A stretch of DNA of 64,000 nt from the NCBI GenBank assembly GCA_902798595.1, contig CADBXE010000006.1, forward strand, positions 1-64,000, read 5' to 3'. This DNA is from an uncultured Erysipelotrichaceae bacterium. GTDB lineage: Bacteria; Bacillota_I; Bacilli_A; RFN20; CAG-826. The notes beneath the pieces are model-generated. The model saw only the letters and a list, made by a program, of their open reading frames with translations, did not search any database and had not been told where the DNA came from. Position 1 is the first letter of the stretch, and each line of letters starts with the position of its first letter. Positions 56,384-64,000 of the stretch are shown in pieces. The position numbers and the translations under genes were made by a program.

Positions 56384-57475
56384 ATGAATAAGAGAAGACT
56401 TGTCATATCACTAATACTCGGAACCGTTGCGTTATCTGTGATATCGCTTTCCGCTTCTTTAGCGTGGTATGCAAGTAGTGACCTTCTCCAAGTCAACATG
56501 ATTGATTTAGATGTCAGAACAGATGAATCTGTTGGTTTATTTATTTCCACTGAAAAAGATGAGAATTCATTTAAACCTAAGCTTGAAAATAAAGACTTAA
56601 ATAAAGTTAAAGAATTTGAACCTGCTTCCAGCATGTTCCAAGATAACTGGATGAACACTAAGAGTGATATTCCTTATTTCTATAACTTTAAAGAACGTTC
56701 GTTCATGGGTTTACCTGATTTTAATAAGCCAAGCACAGAAGGTTTCTTCCAACAAAAACTCTATCTTTTAAACAATATTGATTATTATGTCACACTTGAT
56801 GCTGAACAAACCTTTATCATTGCTGATAAAGAATCTAATCATTTACGCGCGCAGGCTCTTGTGGGCAAAATCGATTCATTAACTGCTGATGAAATCGAGG
56901 AAAAGTTAAACAAATTAGAGAATTGCATGAGATTCTCCATCCTTGTTAATAATCCAAATTACTACCGTTACTACATCATCGACCCAAATAAAGATGAAAA
57001 CAAAGTGACATACTTCGCTGGTAGATTGGATAACGATGGTGACGAATTTTATGACACATATCAAGTCGATATTAATGACACACCAAAAGAGATTGTCTAT
57101 GGCGAAATTGAAAATCGTGATGCAATTAAATATGACAATCCAAAAAGCACAACATCATCTCCTCGTAGCATTGATCCAGATAAACAAGAATTCTTCGGTA
57201 ATGCGTTCACAGGTAAAAGTGATGCAGGTGCATATACATATAATGAACAACAATCGCTTGACGCAGGCGTTAAATATAAACAAGAACCTTCTATCTCTTT
57301 AGAAGAAATCGCGTCAGACGATAACCCAGTCTTAATCCCATGTTATAACGGTGTTGCTACCGAAATAGTATTATCCATCTATTTGGAAGGTTGGGATTTA
57401 GATTGCTATAACTCCACGATGGGAGCGAGCTTCAATGCACAATTAAGTTTTAAGTTATTAAGGGGGATTATCTAA
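56384..57475 (+). CDS. SipW-class signal peptide surface protein 4
   Basis: 363 residues, AGGAGG before ATG. The signal is more diverged: S-L-S-A-S-L-A-W-Y-A-S-S. D-N-D-G-D-E-F-Y-D is a putative Ca loop, and the end is L-S-I-Y-L-E-G-W-D...F-N-A-Q-L-S-F. One base separates it from the AAA+ gene, showing that the surface subunits and the ATPase share a transcript. Confidence 0.8.
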   Translation: MNKRRLVISLILGTVALSVISLSASLAWYASSDLLQVNMIDLDVRTDESVGLFISTEKDENSFKPKLENKDLNKVKEFEPASSMFQDNWMNTKSDIPYFYNFKERSFMGLPDFNKPSTEGFFQQKLYLLNNIDYYVTLDAEQTFIIADKESNHLRAQALVGKIDSLTADEIEEKLNKLENCMRFSILVNNPNYYRYYIIDPNKDENKVTYFAGRLDNDGDEFYDTYQVDINDTPKEIVYGEIENRDAIKYDNPKSTTSSPRSIDPDKQEFFGNAFTGKSDAGAYTYNEQQSLDAGVKYKQEPSISLEEIASDDNPVLIPCYNGVATEIVLSIYLEGWDLDCYNSTMGASFNAQLSFKLLRGII

Positions 57476-57476
57476 T

Positions 57477-59003
57477 ATGGCATCTTATTTTGAGTACTTA
57501 AGGTACATGTTCCTAAGAGTCCTAGAGCATATTGGCACATTCTTTTACAAAGCCATTGTCTCACCATGGACTGACTTACCAAAAAACTTCGGCGTCTATA
57601 ATGATTTAATGGGCAGCCACTACGCGAGTTTTGGTCCAGTTGGTTGGATCTTCTGGGTCATCTTCTTGCTCTTATTCATCGGTTTAATCGCTGGTCTTCT
57701 TTTCTTGATTGTTATTTTCTTTAGAAAGTACGTCAGATTCGTGAAGAAGGAATTAGATAAAGAAGAATTACGTAGACAAGTTGAAAGACTTAACTATGAA
57801 CTCTATCAAGCCGTACAAGAAAAAGATAAAATCCTCAATCTTAAAATTGGTTACATGGGCTTACGTAGTCCTGATCAAGTTGATCTTGACCAAGAAAGTA
57901 AAGAAGTCGTGGAAGAAGTTTCCTCCAGATTCCCAAAACTTATCCATGTTGATAACAAATATAGAGGCACTAATAACGATATTCCATTTAGACCAAACCT
58001 CACCCTTGAAGAATTATGTAATGCCTTCCGTAACTTCGCTGCTTCTCAATTGAAGTTATATTATAGGGAAGATGTTATTAAACAATTATTTGCCGGTATG
58101 GCGGCCTCTAAGTTAATCATCTTAGAAGGTATCTCTGGTACAGGTAAAACATCCTTAGCGTTCGCGCTTGGTAAATTCTTCAAATTTGACTCTGCAATTA
58201 TTCCAGTTCAACCATCATGGAAAGATAGAAGTGAACTCTTAGGTTACTATAACGAATTCACTAAGAAATTCAATGAAACTGAATTCTTAAGAGCGTTATA
58301 CACCACAACCTATAGACAAGATATGGACATCATCGTTCTCGATGAAATGAACTTAGCCCGTATTGAATACTACTTCGCTGAATTCTTATCTATTATGGAA
58401 ATGAGAGATCCTAATGACTGGGTAGTGGACCTTATCCCTGCCACTATGAGCAATGACCCAGTTAATTTAAAAGAAGGTAAACTCTTAATTCCACAAAACG
58501 TCATGTTCTTCGGTACCGCCAATAACGATGATAGTACATTCACTATCTCCGATAAGGTCTATGACCGTGCGGTCTCCATCTTCTTTGACGATAAAGGCCG
58601 TCCATTTGATGCGCCACAACAAGAAGCAATGTCTATCCCATATAGCCAAATCAGAAAGTTATATGATGAAGCCATTGCCCAATATCCAATTAGTAAAGAT
58701 ATGTCCGCGAAGTTTGAACAATTAGATAACTTCGTCATTAAGAAATTCAAACTCGCCTTTGGTAACCGTATTCTTAAACAATTAGATACATTCATTCCTG
58801 TTTATGTCGGCTGTGGTGGTAAAGAAGTCGATGGTTATGACTTCATCTTCACCAACAAAGTCTTAAAGAAATTTGAATCCTTGAATATCGCCTTCTTAAA
58901 AGACGAATTAAAAGAACTCGATGCTCAATTAGACAAGATGTATGGCAAAGGTAACTTCAAGATGGCCCATGCCTATATTGAAAGCTTAATTAAAAACAAC
59001 TAA
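57477..59003 (+). CDS. Membrane-anchored McrB-like AAA+ ATPase
   Basis: 508 residues: N-terminal helical part, one membrane helix (about 57-82), a coiled-coil (about 85-120), then a MoxR/McrB-clade AAA+ domain with Walker A G-I-S-G-T-G-K-T (Lys224), Walker B V-L-D-E-M-N-L-A-R (Asp289, Glu290), sensor G-T-A-N-N-D (near Asn349) and D-R-A. McrB proteins use GTP and drive a nuclease; this one has a membrane tether and no DNA-binding domain that I can see. With the DUF2357-like gene next to it, it forms the typical McrB/DUF2357 pair, here inside an envelope operon. Confidence 0.85.
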   Translation: MASYFEYLRYMFLRVLEHIGTFFYKAIVSPWTDLPKNFGVYNDLMGSHYASFGPVGWIFWVIFLLLFIGLIAGLLFLIVIFFRKYVRFVKKELDKEELRRQVERLNYELYQAVQEKDKILNLKIGYMGLRSPDQVDLDQESKEVVEEVSSRFPKLIHVDNKYRGTNNDIPFRPNLTLEELCNAFRNFAASQLKLYYREDVIKQLFAGMAASKLIILEGISGTGKTSLAFALGKFFKFDSAIIPVQPSWKDRSELLGYYNEFTKKFNETEFLRALYTTTYRQDMDIIVLDEMNLARIEYYFAEFLSIMEMRDPNDWVVDLIPATMSNDPVNLKEGKLLIPQNVMFFGTANNDDSTFTISDKVYDRAVSIFFDDKGRPFDAPQQEAMSIPYSQIRKLYDEAIAQYPISKDMSAKFEQLDNFVIKKFKLAFGNRILKQLDTFIPVYVGCGGKEVDGYDFIFTNKVLKKFESLNIAFLKDELKELDAQLDKMYGKGNFKMAHAYIESLIKNN

Positions 59004-59022
59004 TCACAATTAACACTCATTT

Positions 59023-61257
59023 ATGAAAAAACAAAACTCAACTAGACAAATCAATCGTTCCTATCAAAGCCGTATGAAAGCTTTGATTAAAGGCAAACAT
59101 GAACAAGAAATCTTTGATTCTTTAAAAGATGGCAAGAATTCTTATTTAAGATTGGATCGTTTAGCGAGTTCTTCTTTCGATAAAAGCTGGATTGAAACCA
59201 TTGAAAATGTCATCTTTGATTTAGGTGCAATCATCGCTAATCCAAGAAGTAACACAAAAGTGGAAGGCACTTTAACACCAGTTGAATTAGCAAGAAAAAC
59301 CAACAGTGAATCCGTCCAACATTTAGCGAGTCACACCCAATACATCAAAGAAGTTGATGAATATGGAAACGTTATTCCAAGTAAGCTTTTAAGCATGTAC
59401 GCGGATGACGATATCCATACATACGAGAATAGATTCATCGCCACTTTCGTGAGAAGATTAATGCTTTTTATCTCTAAGCGTTATGAATACATTACCAAGT
59501 ATGCGGAATTACGTAATGAAGAAATCCTCTTCTTTAAAAACTATTCTGTTGTCGATGGAGCGGATGTTGAAATCGAAACTAAAGTTAAAGTTTCTTACAA
59601 GAATGAAGATGAAGAAGCGGTCAGAAACTCTAAGTACGTTGACCGTATTATGCAAACAAGACAATACATCCTCTATTTCTATAACTCTCCATTTATGAAG
59701 GCTTTAAAGAATGAAAAGGATGTTCGTAATCCAATCATTCAAACCAATATCATTAGAAAAAATCCTAAGTATAGACACTGCTACGAAGTGTATAGATTCA
59801 TCGAATCATACGATAGACTTGGTGTTAACTACAAGATTGATGAAAACTATTCCTTATTTAACGATGAAGAGATTAACGAATTAAATAGAACATTATTCGC
59901 TAATTACATCACTCTTAAAGGCAATTCTGAATCTAAGTCTTCCAAGAAGAACACTAAAGTTTATAAGCCAAAGATTCTCACATCCATGGATGATGAATCA
60001 TTTATCTATGGCAAGTTATTTGAAGGACCAATTGAATTTGTCCGTATTGACCAAGGCTATCAAGACTATTTAGATAGCAAGATTAAAAAAGACTTACCAT
60101 TACACCCAACCAAGAAAGAAAAGGAATACTATTCTCTAGAATATGAAAAGAAGTCTGAGAACAAACAAGACTTAAAGCAAAAGAACGATTTAATTAAGCG
60201 TACTGAAAAGCAAGTCAATCAATTCGAAAAGAGTGTTAGGAACATTCTCGCTAAACGTGAAGAAGCAAGACTCAAACTCCTCGAACTTGAAAAACAAACT
60301 ATCAGACAAGAAGAAATTGATCTCCTTGAAGCCGCGAGACGTGAAATCATTGAAGCTTCCAAACAAGAAATGGCCAGAGCCAATCCTAAAAAGCAACCAA
60401 AAGAAGAAGCGCCTATCGTTGAAACACCTAAGGAAGAGGAACCAATTAAAGAAAAAATTGTTTACGTTCCTACCGTTAGTTTTGATGATGCCTCTAAGGA
60501 GATTTGGCCGCAATTAACTAAACCTCTTAAAAAGGCTAAAAAAGCCCCTAAAGAGGTAAAGGCAGTGGAACCACAACCTGTGGTTAATGAAAAACAACTA
60601 GCAGTGGAAGAAGTCCCAGTTGCTATCACTCAACCAGAAGAAGCTAAACCAGCTCCAGTTGTGTATGTTCCAACAGTGAGCTTCGCGGAAGCTGCTGATG
60701 AGATTTGGCCACAACTTAATAATCCTCAACCATTAAAAGAGGAACAAAAACCACAAGAACAACCAAAGGTTGTCGTTAAACAAGTTAATAAGCCAGTTAA
60801 AAAGGCTCCAATAGTAAAACAAGAAGAAGTTAAATCTGAACCAAAGGTTTATATTCCAACTGTTTCATTTAATGAAGTTGCTGGTGAGATTTGGCCACAA
60901 CTTAATAATCCAAAGCCTCTTCCAAAAGAAGAAAAGAAACCAGCCCCTGCTCCTACACCTATTAAAAAGCCAGTGGCTAAGAAACAACCAGTCGTAGAAG
61001 AAGCTAAACCAGATTCAAGAAAAGTCAGAGCGAGATTTAAAATCTACGATGGTTCTGAAGTAGTTATTTTCGCTAAAAAGGAAAAACCAGCAGAAAAGGT
61101 TGAACCTAAAAAGGAAGAAGTTAAACCTGCTCCTAAAAAAGAGCAAACTAAACCAGCACCGGTTAAGAAACCTGAACCAAAAGTTGAGGAAAAGAAACCT
61201 GTGCCACCACAAAACAAACTTAAATTCAAACACAGCAGAAAGGGATTTAGGAAATAA
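59023..61257 (+). CDS. DUF2357-like coiled-coil protein with three EIWPQL docking-type repeats
   Basis: 744 residues, cytoplasmic. Residues ~1-330 resemble the DUF2357 domain that pairs with McrB-like ATPases (D-D-I-H-T-Y-E-N-R-F-I-A-T-F-V-R-R-L). Residues ~380-460 are a long coiled-coil. The rest is Lys/Pro/Glu-rich linker with three copies of Y-[VI]-P-T-V-S-F...E-I-W-P-Q-L beginning near residues 481, 548 and 610, and a basic tail. The restriction-endonuclease core found in McrC-type proteins is not evident. I read it as a scaffold or adaptor for the ATPase (inference). 19 nt after the ATPase gene. Confidence 0.75.
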   Translation: MKKQNSTRQINRSYQSRMKALIKGKHEQEIFDSLKDGKNSYLRLDRLASSSFDKSWIETIENVIFDLGAIIANPRSNTKVEGTLTPVELARKTNSESVQHLASHTQYIKEVDEYGNVIPSKLLSMYADDDIHTYENRFIATFVRRLMLFISKRYEYITKYAELRNEEILFFKNYSVVDGADVEIETKVKVSYKNEDEEAVRNSKYVDRIMQTRQYILYFYNSPFMKALKNEKDVRNPIIQTNIIRKNPKYRHCYEVYRFIESYDRLGVNYKIDENYSLFNDEEINELNRTLFANYITLKGNSESKSSKKNTKVYKPKILTSMDDESFIYGKLFEGPIEFVRIDQGYQDYLDSKIKKDLPLHPTKKEKEYYSLEYEKKSENKQDLKQKNDLIKRTEKQVNQFEKSVRNILAKREEARLKLLELEKQTIRQEEIDLLEAARREIIEASKQEMARANPKKQPKEEAPIVETPKEEEPIKEKIVYVPTVSFDDASKEIWPQLTKPLKKAKKAPKEVKAVEPQPVVNEKQLAVEEVPVAITQPEEAKPAPVVYVPTVSFAEAADEIWPQLNNPQPLKEEQKPQEQPKVVVKQVNKPVKKAPIVKQEEVKSEPKVYIPTVSFNEVAGEIWPQLNNPKPLPKEEKKPAPAPTPIKKPVAKKQPVVEEAKPDSRKVRARFKIYDGSEVVIFAKKEKPAEKVEPKKEEVKPAPKKEQTKPAPVKKPEPKVEEKKPVPPQNKLKFKHSRKGFRK

Positions 61258-61262
61258 TCATC

Positions 61263-62144
61263 ATGAGCGAACAAGTTAAGGAAAAACGCGTTAAAAAGCC
61301 AAAAAGTAAGGCCAGAAAAATCGTTGAATGGATTCTTACTGGCATTTTCCTTGCGCTCTTCGCTTTCGTTATGGCGGGTCAAATTGATGGCATGGTCCAT
61401 AAGAAAGATCACTATAATCAACAAATTAGATTTGGTTATGGTACTTTCATGGTTAAAACAGATTCCATGAAGCCTGTTTATGGCATTGATACCGCTTTAA
61501 TCACTTATAACGAGGATCCTGAAAAGATTTTACAACGCTTTGAAAAAGGTGAAACCGTGGATATCACCTTCGTCCATGTCCCAATCGCGAGCAATGATTA
61601 TACTCAACCAGAGAATAATCCAGAGCTCACTGTTCGCACTAACGCGAATAGAGATGAGAGAATAGATGGCATTCCTATGACCCACAGAGTCAGAGAAATC
61701 CACGTCAACAAACAAGTTGAAAAAGGTCAAGGCCGCTATACCTTCATCACCGCTGGTATCAATACTAAAAGTGAATGGATGGGTTGGAAAGAAGGCGACC
61801 CAGAAATGGTCATTAATCAATATCAAGCCATCACTGAAAAAGAATTATTAGGTAGAGTGGTGGTCAATTCACCGGTCTTAGGAGGAGTGTTCTCCTTTGT
61901 GAGTTCGGTATTCGGTTTATTAATTTTATTACTTATCCCAGCGTTCTATCTGGTCATTACTTCGGTAATCGACATCTTTAAGGCCTATAAAGATCCTGAG
62001 GAAGCAAAAGAAGGTGCCGCTAGCGGTAATAATAATGGTGGAGGTCCTGTCACTCTCTCAGACGCAGATAAAAAGAGACTTAAAGAACAACTCTTAGAAG
62101 AAATGATTAATAAGAAGAAGGAGGCCAACAATGAAAAAGAATAA
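61263..62144 (+). CDS. sipW: SipW/ER-type signal peptidase I
   Basis: 293 residues with helices at about 20-41 and 213-240. Catalytic Ser68 is in T-D-S-M-K-P, and the partner is His141 in M-T-H-R-V-R (ER/SipW-type Ser-His dyad instead of Ser-Lys). SipW processes TasA-type fibre subunits, so it is the natural processing enzyme for the four secreted proteins encoded just upstream. The tail L-S-D-A-D-K-K-R-L-K-E-Q-L-L matches that of the small membrane protein at 51255. The stop overlaps the next start by 14 nt. Confidence 0.88.
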   Translation: MSEQVKEKRVKKPKSKARKIVEWILTGIFLALFAFVMAGQIDGMVHKKDHYNQQIRFGYGTFMVKTDSMKPVYGIDTALITYNEDPEKILQRFEKGETVDITFVHVPIASNDYTQPENNPELTVRTNANRDERIDGIPMTHRVREIHVNKQVEKGQGRYTFITAGINTKSEWMGWKEGDPEMVINQYQAITEKELLGRVVVNSPVLGGVFSFVSSVFGLLILLLIPAFYLVITSVIDIFKAYKDPEEAKEGAASGNNNGGGPVTLSDADKKRLKEQLLEEMINKKKEANNEKE

Positions 62145-63678
62145 GGATCGATACTTAGTCGCGGTTGCCATCTTCGGTATCCTTTTAACTTTGATGTTTA
62201 TCTTCCTAGGCTTTGTTTTACTAGGGGAAATTTTTGGCGATAATAAAGTTTTACCAAATGTGATTAACGCTATGACATTTGGTTTGACCATTATTTACAT
62301 TTTGGTTTTATCTTTCTATATCAATAGTCGTTTCACTTTGGTCTCTATTCAAAATGATAACGAATATAACTTAGGAGAAAGAAGTACTTTCAATAACTTG
62401 TATGCTTTCCAAAGACAAGTTGAGTACCGTATCAAAATCAACAATAGATTCTTTAAGAAATCACAACATATTATTGCATTTACCTTCTCCTCTTTGGCGG
62501 TTGCGCAAAACGTCAATAGAAATAGAGAAATCTATGCTTTAAACAGTCATATTGCCTCTTTCTTAGACGAAATACCAGGCAAGATTAATTGTAAGAAGAA
62601 TGCAGTTGTCTCCGCCTTCTCTCGTGGTGCTTTCTTAATTTATCTACAAAAGCAAAGTGAACAAGTGATTCAAAACATTTGTGAAATCCTTACCAAGGAA
62701 ATCTATGATTTCGGTGAGGCTAACTGCCCACATACATGGGTACAACCATTCTTTGGTATTGCCGTTATTTCTGGTGAAGAAACATTAACTCACCAAATTG
62801 AAAACGCTTTACTCGCTAGAGACCACTCCGAAAAGAACTTCGAAACAATTACTTTCTATCAACCATCCTTCCGTAAGAGTGTTTCTTCTTCTGAAGTTGA
62901 TGAATTATATGAAGCTTTAGAAAAGAAAGAATTCGTTGTTTACTATCAACCTAAGTTTGATTTAAATAACAAACAATTCATTTCTTCTGAAGCTTTGATT
63001 AGATGGAACAGTAAAAAGTATGGCTTATTAGCGCCTACTAAGTTCCTCGCGAAAGCGGAATCCATCGGTCTTATCCACGATATTGATATCTATGTTTTAA
63101 GACAAGTTTGTGAAGACCTTAACGATTTGATTAGAAGAGGTAGAAGAACTCTTCCAGTCTCCGTTAACTTCTCGTTATTTGAATTCTATAGCACAAACTT
63201 CTTAGATAAGATTATGTCTATCTTAGACGAATTCAAAGTGCCACCTCATTTAATTGAAATTGAAATTACTGAAGCGACATCACAAGCTAACCAATTCCTT
63301 TCCATTTCCATTATTAAGAAACTTAAGGAACAAGGTATCCGAGTCTTAATGGATGACTTTGGTATTGGTTATTCTAACGTCGGTAACTTAAGAAAGATTC
63401 CATTTGACGTTGTTAAGATTGATAAATCCTTTATTGATGGTATTGTCACAGACACTAAAGCAAGAGAAATCGTTAAGTTCTTAATCGGTCTTTGTAAGAT
63501 TAACGGTATGGAAGTCGTTGCCGAAGGTGTTGATAACAAAGAACAAGTTGAAATCTTAAAGAAGGCTAAGTGCGACACTATTCAAGGCTTCTATTATTCC
63601 AAAGCTCTTGAAAAGAAGGCTTTTGAAGACTTCTTATTAAATAACCCATTCGAAAAGAAGGAGGCAGTTAAAAAATGA
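62131..63678 (+). CDS. Membrane GGDEF(degenerate)-EAL c-di-GMP phosphodiesterase
   Basis: 515 residues: two helices (about 9-33, 46-66), a degenerate GGDEF domain (about 85-250; the GGDEF site reads F-S-R-G-A-F, so no cyclase activity is expected), and an EAL domain (about 265-505). EAL residues look intact: S-E-A-L-I-R-W, V-N-F-S, E-I-T-E, M-D-D-F-G-I-G-Y, K-I-D-K-S-F and A-E-G-V. It should hydrolyse c-di-GMP, the ligand of the riboswitch at the head of the operon. AAGGAGG precedes ATG. Confidence 0.9.
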   Translation: MKKNKDRYLVAVAIFGILLTLMFIFLGFVLLGEIFGDNKVLPNVINAMTFGLTIIYILVLSFYINSRFTLVSIQNDNEYNLGERSTFNNLYAFQRQVEYRIKINNRFFKKSQHIIAFTFSSLAVAQNVNRNREIYALNSHIASFLDEIPGKINCKKNAVVSAFSRGAFLIYLQKQSEQVIQNICEILTKEIYDFGEANCPHTWVQPFFGIAVISGEETLTHQIENALLARDHSEKNFETITFYQPSFRKSVSSSEVDELYEALEKKEFVVYYQPKFDLNNKQFISSEALIRWNSKKYGLLAPTKFLAKAESIGLIHDIDIYVLRQVCEDLNDLIRRGRRTLPVSVNFSLFEFYSTNFLDKIMSILDEFKVPPHLIEIEITEATSQANQFLSISIIKKLKEQGIRVLMDDFGIGYSNVGNLRKIPFDVVKIDKSFIDGIVTDTKAREIVKFLIGLCKINGMEVVAEGVDNKEQVEILKKAKCDTIQGFYYSKALEKKAFEDFLLNNPFEKKEAVKK

Positions 63679-64000
63679 TTATGATCGTCGGTTCTCAACA
63701 TGATGATATCCTTTATTTCGAAAGTGTCATCACCAATAAGAGAGAAGAAACAGTCTTAGGTAAATTCAAAGTTACGATTGGTAAAATCTTTAACCAAGCC
63801 GTCCTTTTAGTGGACCAAATGAAAACCAACTACTTAAGTAGTGCTTTAACTTTATACTTAATCGAAAAATACTTTGTGATTCTTGTTATTAATGTCGGTC
63901 GTTGCATCGCTTATACACGCGATGTGAAGCCTACAAGTATCGCAATTAGTAAGCATGTTATTTTAGGGGATGTGGATCAAGTTAACGAAGATAATGTTAA
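63675..64000 (+). CDS. Nucleosidase/phosphorylase superfamily protein (partial)
   Basis: The first 108 codons only; the gene runs off the window. I-V-G-S-Q-H-D-D-I-L-Y-F-E-S, G-K-F-K-V-T-I-G-K-I and V-I-N-V-G-R-C-I-A resemble the N-terminal half of the MTA/SAH nucleosidase and purine phosphorylase family (compare M-E-E-E and N-T-G-S-A-G), with key positions changed, so it could be a non-catalytic relative. GAAGGAGGC precedes ATG and the start overlaps the EAL stop by 4 nt, so it belongs to the same operon. Confidence 0.6.
   Translation, partial: MIMIVGSQHDDILYFESVITNKREETVLGKFKVTIGKIFNQAVLLVDQMKTNYLSSALTLYLIEKYFVILVINVGRCIAYTRDVKPTSIAISKHVILGDVDQVNEDNV

Noticed and set aside
60400-61230. A repeat array seen as recurring AAACCAG/GAAGAA words
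   Set aside because: It is coding sequence for the Lys/Pro/Glu-rich linkers of the DUF2357-like protein; there are no regular direct repeats with unique spacers, so it is not CRISPR.
57477-61257. A plain McrBC-type anti-phage restriction module
   Set aside because: The ATPase is membrane-anchored, no nuclease core is visible in the partner, and both lie inside an operon with secreted subunits and their signal peptidase. Not fully excluded, so it is kept as an alternative in the findings.

Overview
The window is AT-rich Bacillota-type DNA that uses the standard genetic code: TGA ends genes at 9031-9033, 29100-29102 and 63676-63678, and Trp is always TGG. The surface proteins are lipoproteins or carry SipW-class signals, with no sign of an outer membrane. 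Many genes have a -10 hexamer only 6-9 nt before ATG and no ribosome binding site. Together these suggest an uncultured gut-type Bacilli lineage near the Mollicutes or Erysipelotrichales (inference; no rRNA is present). There is no rRNA, CRISPR array, insertion sequence or prophage. RNA genes are tmRNA, tRNA-Arg(CCT), tRNA-Ala(GGC) and tRNA-Gln(CTG).

Layout. 0.2-7.4 kb: a lipoprotein tyrosine phosphatase, an AraC regulator and a membrane-anchored, domain-permuted GH3 glycosidase with a membrane partner. 7.4-10.3 kb: tmRNA, then a LuxE/LuxC-type fatty-acyl reduction pair. 10.4-13.5 kb: a three-gene ABC importer behind a tyrosine-rich leader peptide and an attenuator, which predicts tyrosine control. 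13.6-18.2 kb: DegV, an XRE membrane regulator, a glycosyltransferase, uracil-DNA glycosylase, and a TPP-riboswitch-controlled ThiT with an N-terminal membrane extension. 18.4-24 kb: a t6A operon (tsaE, tsaB, rimI, tsaD) with a DUF402 gene and asnS. 24-32 kb: membrane proteins, pcrA, ligA, galE. 32-43.5 kb: a carboxylesterase, an ECF sigma/anti-sigma pair, a triplicated-domain lipoprotein, an Nfu scaffold, a PlsC acyltransferase with a zinc ribbon, and two tandem membrane paralogues. 43.5-48 kb: glyA, a small Hc1-type histone-like gene, and an amino-acid ABC importer under a lysine riboswitch. 48-49.7 kb: a membrane protein, desulfoferrodoxin and a HEPN-like protein.

49.8-64 kb holds what looks like an undescribed surface system. 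A c-di-GMP-I riboswitch with two terminator-like hairpins precedes an apparent operon that runs off the window. It encodes a membrane-anchored extracellular protein, four proteins with SipW-class signals, a membrane-anchored McrB-like AAA+ ATPase, a DUF2357-like coiled-coil protein with three copies of a Y-[VI]-PTVSF...EIWPQL motif, a SipW-type signal peptidase, a degenerate GGDEF-EAL protein and a nucleosidase-family protein. A sixth SipW-class gene diverges upstream behind its own structured leader. My reading (inference) is a c-di-GMP-gated surface filament or matrix apparatus in which the EAL enzyme feeds back on the signal and a McrB/DUF2357 module, usually known from restriction-like systems, has been recruited to the cell envelope.
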